A stretch of DNA of 26,119 bases, taken from positions 1 to 26,119 of the forward strand of contig CALGEU010000366.1 in assembly GCA_937881285.1 (NCBI GenBank). The letters run 5' to 3'. The position numbers were made by a program, and so were the translations under genes. Origin of the DNA: an uncultured Clostridia bacterium (lineage in GTDB: Bacteria; Bacillota; Clostridia; Christensenellales; CAG-917). Below the pieces are notes generated by a model that searched no databases, was not told where the DNA came from, and saw only the letters and a program-made list of their open reading frames with translations. Within the stretch, counting starts at the first letter, position 1. Each line of letters starts with the position of its first letter. Shown here one piece after another: positions 14,421-22,272 of this stretch.

Positions 14421-14993
14421 ATGCCAACGAAGATAAACAGTGCAGGAGAACAACAAGAATATGTCCCCAAAGGAGAGTCAGACGGCGGGCAGTATTTAGG
14501 CGATGATACTAACAAGACACAGTGGATAACAACGGATAGGAACTATTCGAAACTACAACCAAAAATTGTCGAATTGAGTGATGATAATGACCTGGGACGT
14601 CTTATTGCAAGCAGTGACGAGAACAAGTACAAAGTCATCACAAAGTACATAATTAGCAATTATGGTGGAAACGATATTCTGTTTCCAGATGGATATTTCG
14701 CGAAAATTGACAATAGTGACGCAAAAGAACTTGCCCATAAAGCGGATAAAAAACGCACTGCCGAAATCAGTTTGCTGAATGATTTGATTGAATCATCGAG
14801 TTTTGTGAATGAAATTCAACTTCAGAAAGAAGAACATAACAAATTTGAAGCATTCAGATATTATCTCACGAAAACTCGATATAAAGATAAAGTTGATGAA
14901 ATATGGCTGAATGTTGGTAAAGCAAGGAATTCAAAAGATGATGAGTGGCATTTCTACGCCATAACAAAAAAGGAAACCTTGCCCATCGATTAA
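14421..14993 (+). CDS. Cargo or effector-like protein with KTQWIT N-terminus
   Basis: A 190-residue protein starting one base after the tail gene. Residues about 9-48 contain GEQQEYVPKGESDGGQY and then NKTQWITTDRNYSKLQP, nearly the same as the segment in the gene at 5033. The C-terminal domain (about 110-190) has a helix, LLNDLIESSSFV, then strands FRYYLTKTRYKDKVDEIWLNV and EWHFYAITKK. This order resembles small nuclease-like (BECR/PBECR type) domains found at the ends of phage toxin proteins; that likeness is weak and from memory. It interrupts an otherwise standard tail gene series and looks more AT-rich, both signs of an inserted accessory gene. Confidence 0.5.
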   Translation: MPTKINSAGEQQEYVPKGESDGGQYLGDDTNKTQWITTDRNYSKLQPKIVELSDDNDLGRLIASSDENKYKVITKYIISNYGGNDILFPDGYFAKIDNSDAKELAHKADKKRTAEISLLNDLIESSSFVNEIQLQKEEHNKFEAFRYYLTKTRYKDKVDEIWLNVGKARNSKDDEWHFYAITKKETLPID

Positions 14994-15045
14994 GATGTGT
15001 CAAGGCTTCGGGAGTTTCTTGATCCAAAAACAAGGTTTCCTTTTT
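14967..15045 (+). terminator. Large inverted repeat spanning the stop codon, terminator-like
   Basis: AAAAAGGAAACCTTG (14967-14981), in the last codons of the preceding gene, is perfectly complementary over 15 bases to CAAGGTTTCCTTTTT (15031-15045), giving a stem that ends in T5. The loop is long (49 bases) and contains a smaller TCAAG/CTTGA pair. This could terminate or process the transcript at the end of the cargo gene before the next tail gene. A long loop is unusual for a simple terminator. Confidence 0.6.
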
Positions 15046-15096
15046 CAATACTATTATATGCACAAATCTTGTTTTTAGTCAAGTGGAGATTTGAAA

Positions 15097-15561
15097 ATGG
15101 CAAAATATACGATAGACATCAATTTTAACGATGTTGCTAACGCCGAAGAAAAAGGTTATAAATCGAGTTTTGCAAAGCCTGACAAAATTGACGATGAAGC
15201 ACCGCAGTCTTTTGGACAATTCGTCAAAGGCGCAAAGGCATTTGCGACTGCAATACCCGGTGCAAATCTTGTAAAATCGGCATTCGATTGGCAAATAAGC
15301 CTTGTCGGACGATATACAGGCAGTCAACAGGCACAGAATGTTGCTAACGCATCGATGAAGATAGCGGCGCAGGCTGGCGGACTTGCTTTCAATCTTGCGA
15401 CAGGCAACTATATCGGTGCAGCACTCACGGTTGGCGCAACAATATTCGGATACGCAAAAGAAGCCGAAGAGAATCGCTATGAGCGCAAATGGGAGAATAT
15501 AAGCAATCATGTCGGTATCGAACGCGCAGGCGCATCGTATAACCGTTCGCGAATGGGGTGA
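15097..15561 (+). CDS. Short hydrophobic tail protein (possible reduced tape measure)
   Basis: A 154-residue protein. I choose ATG 15097 (GTGGAG nine bases before) over the TTG at 15091. The N-terminal third is soluble. Residues about 45-120 are Ala/Gly-rich and amphipathic to hydrophobic (FVKGAKAFATAIPGANL, IAAQAGGLAFNLATGN, GAALTVGATIFGYAKEA), like the membrane-active segments of tape measure or ejection proteins. The C-terminus is charged. It occupies the place between tail tube and tail-tip hub where a long tape measure gene would be expected, but is far shorter. The role is inferred from position and composition. Confidence 0.5.
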   Translation: MAKYTIDINFNDVANAEEKGYKSSFAKPDKIDDEAPQSFGQFVKGAKAFATAIPGANLVKSAFDWQISLVGRYTGSQQAQNVANASMKIAAQAGGLAFNLATGNYIGAALTVGATIFGYAKEAEENRYERKWENISNHVGIERAGASYNRSRMG

Positions 15562-15563
15562 AT

Positions 15564-18500
15564 ATGTTTAGTTACAATCTTTCGATTTATGAAAATAGAA
15601 GTTGGCAACTGCTTAAGTCGTGGTCAAGACCATTTACGGACGGCACAACACTGGATGACACTCTTGACGCAGGTGCTATTACGCTTTCGCTTTCTCGCAG
15701 ACAAGAACCGATTAAGCCGTTTACACGGTTGCGCATCATCGTCAGTGAAGACGGAACGGAATGCGGAAGAATATATCGCCTTGTAGCCACATCTAAACGT
15801 ACTAGACGAGTATTTGCGCCGTCTCTTACGCCGTTGTACGACTGGCAAATTCAAACGATTGAAGTGACAAAGGAAATGGAGCGTCGTTTCATAGGAACGA
15901 TGACCGTGACAAAATATCTACAGACAGATTATGCCGCAGGAACTTCTGCCGATTATGGTGAAATCGATGCAATAACCGATAGTTTTAAGAACAATGCTTA
16001 TGTAGTAACTCCATATTATAGACCGCAAACAAAAGGCACACACTTATCAATACTTAACCCGAAATTTCAAATTAAGTACAATAAAGGCTCAATAATGACG
16101 CCAGGTACTTTTAGCGGAATTGTAACATCTCCTAGTGGGGAAAAGACTGTTTTTAATGGAAATAGTAGTTCCGAAAATATCATCGGAGAATTGGAGTTAA
16201 CTGAAGTAGGAACGTATACGATAGAATCTTTCGTATCATCACAGTTATCTCAAGACGCGCTTGTACTCAAGTGTTCGGGTTCGTTTATTTTTAGAATAGG
16301 GGTGTATGAACAGACAGCATCAAAAACACAACCATCAATTACATCTGTTTGTGAGCGTCTGCTTTCTGCTGGCATTACTCGAAGAATCTTGATAGAAGAC
16401 CAAGAGTATGAACTTGATCCGACTTTTGCGGCAAAATATCAAAATGAGCCATCGCCTGAATTTTCGTTCTCAAACTGTACGCTGTTTGATGCGCTAATGC
16501 AAGTCGGTGGAAAAATTCACGCAATACCGAGACTTATACCGAAGTATGTGCGTGACAATCCAACGCTCGATAAAACGAAAACTATCGACGATACGCATTA
16601 TTACGTGACGTTTGACGAACTTGGTGGCGACGAACAAGCACCTAATATGCCGCCGATGATATATCAAGACCATACCATCAATATAGACGATTGGTGTGGT
16701 ACGTTGGACAGCCCGTCGCAAAACATGTGCAACACTGAAAACGTTGAACTTGGTGCTATAACGGAACTGGGAAACGATTATATTACGTGTAGAACGGAAG
16801 ATGCACAAATCGAAATCAATGCTGATAATGTTATTATTCGCTCATCTGCACCGATACAACAGGTCGTAAAACTTGAAGTCGGGTATATTCCCGAATATTT
16901 CAATGGACAAGTTCCTATAGGGGATATTTCAGCGTACGTATATGAAGATGCGGAATACTCAACACTTTCTTCGTATTGGGGAACTGCTTATCCGTATTCA
17001 AAAGCGTGGGCATTGCATTATAAACAAGGCGACAATAAAATATCGGGACTAAACTTTGTCATGCAAAACGCAACTTCTGTAGGAACAGCGTTTAATAAGT
17101 ATGCAATAGTTAATATAATAGAAGCCAAGACTGGCATTTCACTTTCATTGAGCGATACAACGAAAGGACAATGGTTGCGACAACTTGCATTTAAGTTGAC
17201 ATACGTTCCTATTGTCTCGGCTCGTTTGAAATCAATGAAGCCTACCATGAGCGGCGCAGATGAAAAAAATGAAATTGTTTACAATCAAGGCGCAAACGTC
17301 GCGGAAACTTCTTTCTATGGCGAGAAGATGCGTGGCGCAATTGCGCGACTCGGACAAGACGTCGAGCAACGCACTTACGATATTTTCCATTATTCGCAAA
17401 TGCCGAAATGTGGGCAATTGCTAGACGGAAAATATATAGCGCGTGTTGACGCAGAGTATGATCTTGTAAAAATAAGAGTGACGCTCACTCTAACCAAGAA
17501 CTTCAATCAACTTGCGGAGTATGTTGGACTAAATTCAAATTATCGTTTATACGATATTTCCGAGAAACAAAGCGTCGAACGCTATATAAACTATAGCGAG
17601 AAGATACTTATCGGAGATAAGACAGACATCGATATGACTGACTATGTTATGTGTCGAGAACTTGAAACGATGATTAAAGAAACCATTTCACCGATGGATG
17701 TAAGAACATCTTTGGGGAAACCGACACAGATTGCAGTGTTGAAGCCGTACGATGAAGCAGGCAATATTATTGCCGATAGAAATGTCGTATTGCCCGTTGT
17801 TGCGTTTCCTTTTGGGACAAGCGTTTGCTTTGCTATTTCATACGAAGACAATTACGGTGCAGGCTATCAGAGTTCAAATGAGTTTGAGAACGAAGCCAAC
17901 AAGGCGGTGCAACGTCTAGTGCCTTATACGGACGTTTACGGCGAAATTCATTCGTTGGAAATCATAATGGGCAAAGAAGGTTGGTCTCCGTCGCTCGATA
18001 GTCAAAAAGACGGTGGCGCGGCAATGCTATATCCGCAGGCAACTATCAATGAGCCTTATTGGATAACGCATGATACACAATGGCGTCGTGTTATCGTTCA
18101 GAAAGACAGTCGAGAAAAGTTGCGCTTTATGTATCAACTTCATTTTATCGGCACGCGAGACAGCATCGTAGTCGGTACTGGAATGGCGACATACAACCTT
18201 TTCGCAAACAAGTCGAATAATGATTCGTTCAATGCAGGTACTGTTGTATTATGGCTCGGCAAAAATATAAACGCACTCAATAAATACATTGATGCCAAAG
18301 ATTCCGTTCTTGGGTCTGAAACGTTTAAGCCTGGCACGGCAAACGTCTCACCGCTTGGCAAAGATGAAAACGGCACTGTGTATTGGAAAGCGCGAAAGAA
18401 TCCGACATCGGCGACGGTAAAGTCTTATGCCGTGTGCAGATTTGCTCCGGGACTTGACGGTACAGTCGATGAAACGTCAAAGTTAGAGTTGCTATTCGGC

Positions 18501-19031
18501 GAGAACTTTGAAAATGGACTTGCGCCAAATGAACTCGCTCCACCGATATATTTCTCGCCAGCGGCAAATATGGCTTACGCGGTCGAGAGCGCAAGTTGGC
18601 ACGTTAAGAGCGGTGCAATAGCGTATAAAGATAGCGCATTGACAATTCCGCTCGGAAAATATGTGTCAACGAAATCGATAAGCCAGGATAACATACATGC
18701 CGATTATGCAAAAGTCGCTAATGCGACATTGAACAAAAACGGGTACGTAAATCAAGAGTTCTTCCAGCATAATCTTCCCGTGATTCTCGATTATTTTACA
18801 TTACAGTACGATTACGAAGAAGGCACTTTGAAATTAGACAGAGAAGTGCTTGGGGGCAAGTTTGAAGAACTGACCGAAAACGTTGATTATACCGTTTCGG
18901 GAAAAACAATAACTCTAACCGACAAAGACATGTTGGTGCTCGGCGTTCGGGCGACCTATAAATGCATTTCCGATACAAAAATCGAAACAAGAGATACATA
19001 CGCATCGCCTGACGATTTAGAGTTTATGTAA
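15564..19031 (+). CDS. Large tail hub / tail-tip protein
   Basis: A 1155-residue protein, the largest here. ATG 15564 is preferred (GGGG six bases before). The first 100 residues are a beta-rich distal-tail-like unit (LRIIVSEDGTECGRIYRLVA). A segment at about 300-325 (LFDALMQVGGKIHAIPRLI) is typical of tail-tip hub proteins of Clostridial prophages (Tal / gp44-like). Residues about 160-250 look like an inserted immunoglobulin-like domain. The C-terminal 90 residues form another beta-rich domain. It probably forms the trimeric tail tip that contacts the host envelope. I see no peptidase or lysozyme motif. The gene ends 13 bases before a strong terminator. Confidence 0.72.
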   Translation: MFSYNLSIYENRSWQLLKSWSRPFTDGTTLDDTLDAGAITLSLSRRQEPIKPFTRLRIIVSEDGTECGRIYRLVATSKRTRRVFAPSLTPLYDWQIQTIEVTKEMERRFIGTMTVTKYLQTDYAAGTSADYGEIDAITDSFKNNAYVVTPYYRPQTKGTHLSILNPKFQIKYNKGSIMTPGTFSGIVTSPSGEKTVFNGNSSSENIIGELELTEVGTYTIESFVSSQLSQDALVLKCSGSFIFRIGVYEQTASKTQPSITSVCERLLSAGITRRILIEDQEYELDPTFAAKYQNEPSPEFSFSNCTLFDALMQVGGKIHAIPRLIPKYVRDNPTLDKTKTIDDTHYYVTFDELGGDEQAPNMPPMIYQDHTINIDDWCGTLDSPSQNMCNTENVELGAITELGNDYITCRTEDAQIEINADNVIIRSSAPIQQVVKLEVGYIPEYFNGQVPIGDISAYVYEDAEYSTLSSYWGTAYPYSKAWALHYKQGDNKISGLNFVMQNATSVGTAFNKYAIVNIIEAKTGISLSLSDTTKGQWLRQLAFKLTYVPIVSARLKSMKPTMSGADEKNEIVYNQGANVAETSFYGEKMRGAIARLGQDVEQRTYDIFHYSQMPKCGQLLDGKYIARVDAEYDLVKIRVTLTLTKNFNQLAEYVGLNSNYRLYDISEKQSVERYINYSEKILIGDKTDIDMTDYVMCRELETMIKETISPMDVRTSLGKPTQIAVLKPYDEAGNIIADRNVVLPVVAFPFGTSVCFAISYEDNYGAGYQSSNEFENEANKAVQRLVPYTDVYGEIHSLEIIMGKEGWSPSLDSQKDGGAAMLYPQATINEPYWITHDTQWRRVIVQKDSREKLRFMYQLHFIGTRDSIVVGTGMATYNLFANKSNNDSFNAGTVVLWLGKNINALNKYIDAKDSVLGSETFKPGTANVSPLGKDENGTVYWKARKNPTSATVKSYAVCRFAPGLDGTVDETSKLELLFGENFENGLAPNELAPPIYFSPAANMAYAVESASWHVKSGAIAYKDSALTIPLGKYVSTKSISQDNIHADYAKVANATLNKNGYVNQEFFQHNLPVILDYFTLQYDYEEGTLKLDREVLGGKFEELTENVDYTVSGKTITLTDKDMLVLGVRATYKCISDTKIETRDTYASPDDLEFM

Positions 19032-19044
19032 CTTTTACTAACAC

Positions 19045-19076
19045 AAGGCACTCACCCTTTTGGGTGGGTGCTTTTT
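19045..19076 (+). terminator. Intrinsic terminator between hub and baseplate genes
   Basis: AAGGCACTCACCC (19045-19057) pairs over 13 bases (two G-T pairs) with GGGTGGGTGCTTTT (19062-19074) around a TTTT loop, with a T5 tract at 19072-19076. It is placed 13 bases after the hub stop and 28 bases before the next start codon. The genes beyond it need read-through or their own promoter. Confidence 0.85.
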
Positions 19077-19103
19077 AATACGAAAAAATAGGAGATAACA
19101 ACA

Positions 19104-19607
19104 ATGCTTTTCTTTCTCAATTTAGACGGAACAGTCGCAAGAGATGATTCAGAGCGTGTTTTTCAAGGTCAAAACGGCGTAGCAAGTGTCGATTTGATAA
19201 CTGCGATAACGCCCGACCAAACAGGAATACAAGTCGCATTCACACTTCCAAACGGGCTTGCGACGCAATTCTTTCCGATGAGCCAAAGCGGAGCGTACGC
19301 ATTGCGCGGCGATGATGGGCGACAAATTTACAAATGGTCGTTCAAACTTCCGTTCAATGTTACGAAAGAAAAAGGTTCGGTCGGTGTGTCATTCAACGTG
19401 ATTAAATACAGCGGCACAAACTCATCGGGCAAAAACGTCATAGTCAATCAAACGACTTACACGAGCGAATTTACAGTGGAATACAGCGTGTTGCCAACGC
19501 CGCCTGCATCCGTCACAGAGAGCGAGATTAACGAACTAATCAATCTGCTCACGCTGAACATCAACAATTTGGAAGCACGAGTTGCGGCTCTTGAAGCAAA
19601 GGGGTGA
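19104..19607 (+). CDS. Baseplate upper protein-like, copy 1
   Basis: A 167-residue protein with an AGGAG site. Residues 1-135 form a beta-sandwich-like domain beginning MLFFLNLDGTVARDD, with IQVAFTLPNGLATQFFPM in the middle and VSFNVIKYSG later. The last 35 residues are a Leu-heptad coiled coil (INELINLLTLNINNLEARVAAL). This is the layout of BppU N-terminal proteins that attach receptor-binding modules to the baseplate in Bacillota phages. It is clearly paralogous to the next gene, whose ribosome site lies in its last codons. Confidence 0.72.
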   Translation: MLFFLNLDGTVARDDSERVFQGQNGVASVDLITAITPDQTGIQVAFTLPNGLATQFFPMSQSGAYALRGDDGRQIYKWSFKLPFNVTKEKGSVGVSFNVIKYSGTNSSGKNVIVNQTTYTSEFTVEYSVLPTPPASVTESEINELINLLTLNINNLEARVAALEAKG

Positions 19608-19611
19608 TTGT

Positions 19612-20328
19612 ATGTTGTTTTTCTTGAATTTGGACGGCACGGTTACGAGAAACGATACGGAACACATCTATCAAGGGCAGAACAATGCCGCGACAATAGA
19701 TGTGATTACAGCCGTTTCCCCTGCACAAACCGCCATACAGGTTGCCTTTACGCTTCCAAACGGACTTGCAAAGGGCTATTTCCCTATGATGCAAAACGGA
19801 AGATACAATCTTGACGATGACCAAGTTCAAATATGGAAATGGTCTCTTGCCGTTCCGTATAATATAACGGAACTGGAAGGTATTGTCGGTGTATCATTCA
19901 ACATAGTCAAATACAACGGTCTCGGAGTTGAAGATGAAGTCGAATCGGACAATCAAACGACTTACACGGCAAGTTTCCGTGTCGAGTATTCGCTGTTGCC
20001 CGAACCGCCGAGCGATGTTGACGAAAAAGACATTGAGCGTATCCTTGATTTGCTTACGCTTTACTACAACCAAAACGCAAAAGAGATTCAAGAGCTTAAA
20101 GACAGTTCGCCGAATTTCAGGTATGTTCCAAAACGTTTGTCCGAATTTCCCGAAACAACTGGTTTCAGACAGCGTGGCTCGATATATGTTGACGACGGCG
20201 AGAATTCATTCCGAATGTCGTTGACGAGCGTAAAGGAACTCAATACAAAAATAGTTTGCGTAAATGACGCAAATGACGCCGATATGTCACAGTTGACAGT
20301 CGGCGATTTTATTTACACGAAAAATTAA
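19612..20328 (+). CDS. Baseplate upper protein-like, copy 2 with extra C-terminal domain
   Basis: A 238-residue protein starting at ATG 19612; AAGGGGTGA directly upstream decides this start over a longer upstream reading. The first 140 residues align without gaps of note to the preceding gene (MLFFLNLDGTVTRND, IQVAFTLPNGLAKGYFPM, VSFNIVKYNG). It then has a short coiled coil and a distinct 60-residue beta-rich domain (GSIYVDDGENSFRMSL, LTVGDFIYTKN) absent from copy 1. The extra domain is a likely specialisation for receptor or fiber attachment. The tandem arrangement indicates local gene duplication. Confidence 0.72.
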   Translation: MLFFLNLDGTVTRNDTEHIYQGQNNAATIDVITAVSPAQTAIQVAFTLPNGLAKGYFPMMQNGRYNLDDDQVQIWKWSLAVPYNITELEGIVGVSFNIVKYNGLGVEDEVESDNQTTYTASFRVEYSLLPEPPSDVDEKDIERILDLLTLYYNQNAKEIQELKDSSPNFRYVPKRLSEFPETTGFRQRGSIYVDDGENSFRMSLTSVKELNTKIVCVNDANDADMSQLTVGDFIYTKN

Positions 20329-20350
20329 AATTTAAGGAGCGATAAATATT

Positions 20351-21868
20351 ATGGCAACCGAAAAAAGAAGAGTAGAACGTGTTATCGACGATAAAGGCGG
20401 AAAGGTTCAAGTGCTTTTTGAAACAAGTGCAGAACAAGTCACTATTGCGGATACTGAAAACGAATTCACATCTTCAAACGTTGAAGGTGCATTGCAAGAG
20501 TTGGCTACTGGGGTAGCAAATGCGGGCAAAGTCGACAATGTTGTGAATCCTGACGGCACGTCAATAGTAAAAGACAAAATTGCGCAACTAAAAGACGCAG
20601 TCGTCAAAGAAGCGGGTAAAGTTACACATCATCTAAAAATGTATGGACAAGACGATGATGACGATGCTACAAGTGGCGAGATACAGTATGACGGAAGCGT
20701 TGAAAAGTCAGTTAGGTATGATGCCAGTTATTTTACATTCCGCAAAAACTCGATTGATGAAAACGAGTACATTGTTGGTTTACCTGATGTTGTTTCATCG
20801 GGAACGTATAACAAAGTATCTGTTGATTCAAAAGGTCGAGTTTATCATGGAAGTAATGAAGACTACGCACTTAAGGCATATGTCGATGAGCAAGATGGGA
20901 AAAAACTCGACAAAGCAGGCGGCACTGTAACAGGAGCACTCTCTGTTAATGGTGGGCTTACCGTTGGTGGAAATCTCACAGTAAACGGAACTACGACAAC
21001 CGTCGACAGTACAACGCTTCAAGTGAAGGATAAACTCATCGAAGTTGCCCACGGCAACACTACAAAATTGACTACTCCTGCAGGTCTTGTTGCACCGAAA
21101 TATGACGGGACTAATTCGGGCGCATTGGTTTTTGACGGCGACGGAATTGCTTCAGTTGGTGACGTGGCTCTTGATGCTTCGGGAAATATCGACACTACAA
21201 AAAGCAACTTACAACCACTTGCAACCCGTTCAGGACTTGTAGACGGAAATTTAGTGCAATATGATGGCACAAATCAAACGCTTGTTGATAGTAAAGCAAA
21301 AATCGGAGATTTGCAAACTAAAAAAGACAATACGCTTGCTACTACTGAAAAAACCATTGCAGGCGCAATCAATGAAGTAAAAGAAACAGCGGATAATGCA
21401 CTTTCAAAAGCCAATACAAATGCTTCAGCAATTAAGAAAATAACCGATGGTACGACGACTGTCCCAAATGCACAAAACGCCGCATATGCAAAAAAATCTG
21501 ACACGGCAAATGCGGCGACAACTGCAGAAACTGCAACGACTGCAACGACTGCAAACAAAGTCGGGCATTCGCTTACTCTTCGTGGCGGAAATGATTCCGC
21601 CGAATTCCATGTGAAATTTAACGGCGCAAGCGATACGGTCGTCAGATTTTCAGATGACCTTTATCAGTCTGATGGAGCATTTTCAAATAGTGCCTACATC
21701 GGTTTAACGGATACAGGCGTACAAACAGGAACTTACAGCGCAGTTACCGTTGACAGTAAAGGACGCGTAACAGAAGGCTCTCAAGTTATCGAGTGGGGAA
21801 AAAGCGGACAAACGACGCCAACGTCAAGCCTTGTAGTTGGTGGTCTTTTCTTTGAACTCCAGTCATAA
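20351..21868 (+). CDS. Tail fiber protein
   Basis: A 505-residue protein with an AAGGAG site. Its central part (about 190-235) has the fiber repeat pattern VNGGLTVGGNLTVNGTTTTVDS, characteristic of beta-helical trimeric phage fibers. Alternating coiled-coil segments include an Ala/Thr-rich stretch (TANAATTAETATTATTANK). Two copies of a domain occur at about 95-175 and 415-495, sharing KVxHxLxxxG, RYDASYF/RFSDDLY-like strands and GTYxxVxVDSKGRV. Low-complexity Lys/Asp/Thr composition and position downstream of the baseplate genes support a receptor-binding fiber. No catalytic motif seen. Confidence 0.82.
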   Translation: MATEKRRVERVIDDKGGKVQVLFETSAEQVTIADTENEFTSSNVEGALQELATGVANAGKVDNVVNPDGTSIVKDKIAQLKDAVVKEAGKVTHHLKMYGQDDDDDATSGEIQYDGSVEKSVRYDASYFTFRKNSIDENEYIVGLPDVVSSGTYNKVSVDSKGRVYHGSNEDYALKAYVDEQDGKKLDKAGGTVTGALSVNGGLTVGGNLTVNGTTTTVDSTTLQVKDKLIEVAHGNTTKLTTPAGLVAPKYDGTNSGALVFDGDGIASVGDVALDASGNIDTTKSNLQPLATRSGLVDGNLVQYDGTNQTLVDSKAKIGDLQTKKDNTLATTEKTIAGAINEVKETADNALSKANTNASAIKKITDGTTTVPNAQNAAYAKKSDTANAATTAETATTATTANKVGHSLTLRGGNDSAEFHVKFNGASDTVVRFSDDLYQSDGAFSNSAYIGLTDTGVQTGTYSAVTVDSKGRVTEGSQVIEWGKSGQTTPTSSLVVGGLFFELQS

Positions 21869-21881
21869 AGGGGGTGAGCGT

Positions 21882-22259
21882 ATGTCAACATACATACCGA
21901 AACGAAAAGGCGAGAACGGAGAAATGGAAGAAATCAAGTTTCCGTGGGCGGTTCTCGCTAATCCGCCTTCCTTTGCGAAGTTGGATGAGAACAACACATT
22001 TAAGGGCGGTCAAATTATCACGGGTGCAGTCGACGGATATTCGATAAAAGCGAGTGGTTATGTGAAAGGCTCTTGGTTGCAATCGTCAACGATGTCAAAT
22101 AAAGGCTCGAACACGGGTAAAGTTTGCGTATTCGATGATGCAGGCTGGATATATTACCGTACTCCTGCCGAAATCTTGTCGGAAGCAGGCGGCGCAAAAG
22201 CAACAGATATTCCGACATTCACATTGTCGGGAACGACGCTTACAATTACGACGAAATAA
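21882..22259 (+). CDS. Tail-tip / fiber accessory protein
   Basis: A 125-residue protein; ATG 21882 follows AAAGGGGGTGA, a ribosome site close to that of the next gene. It has a charged N-terminus (YIPKRKGENGEMEEIKFPW), a middle with repeated Gly-turn beta strands resembling a short beta-helix (GGQIITGAVDGYSIKASGYVKG), and a final strand pair (FTLSGTTLTITTK). It probably sits on the fiber or the baseplate. I do not recognise a named family. It lies 13 bases before the isomerase fusion gene. Confidence 0.62.
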   Translation: MSTYIPKRKGENGEMEEIKFPWAVLANPPSFAKLDENNTFKGGQIITGAVDGYSIKASGYVKGSWLQSSTMSNKGSNTGKVCVFDDAGWIYYRTPAEILSEAGGAKATDIPTFTLSGTTLTITTK

Positions 22260-22272
22260 GGGGGTGATAACC

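Noticed and set aside
22135..22272. Longer N-terminus of the isomerase fusion reading through the preceding gene
   Set aside because: The added residues are an out-of-frame reading of the upstream gene, and a strong ribosome site selects ATG 22273.
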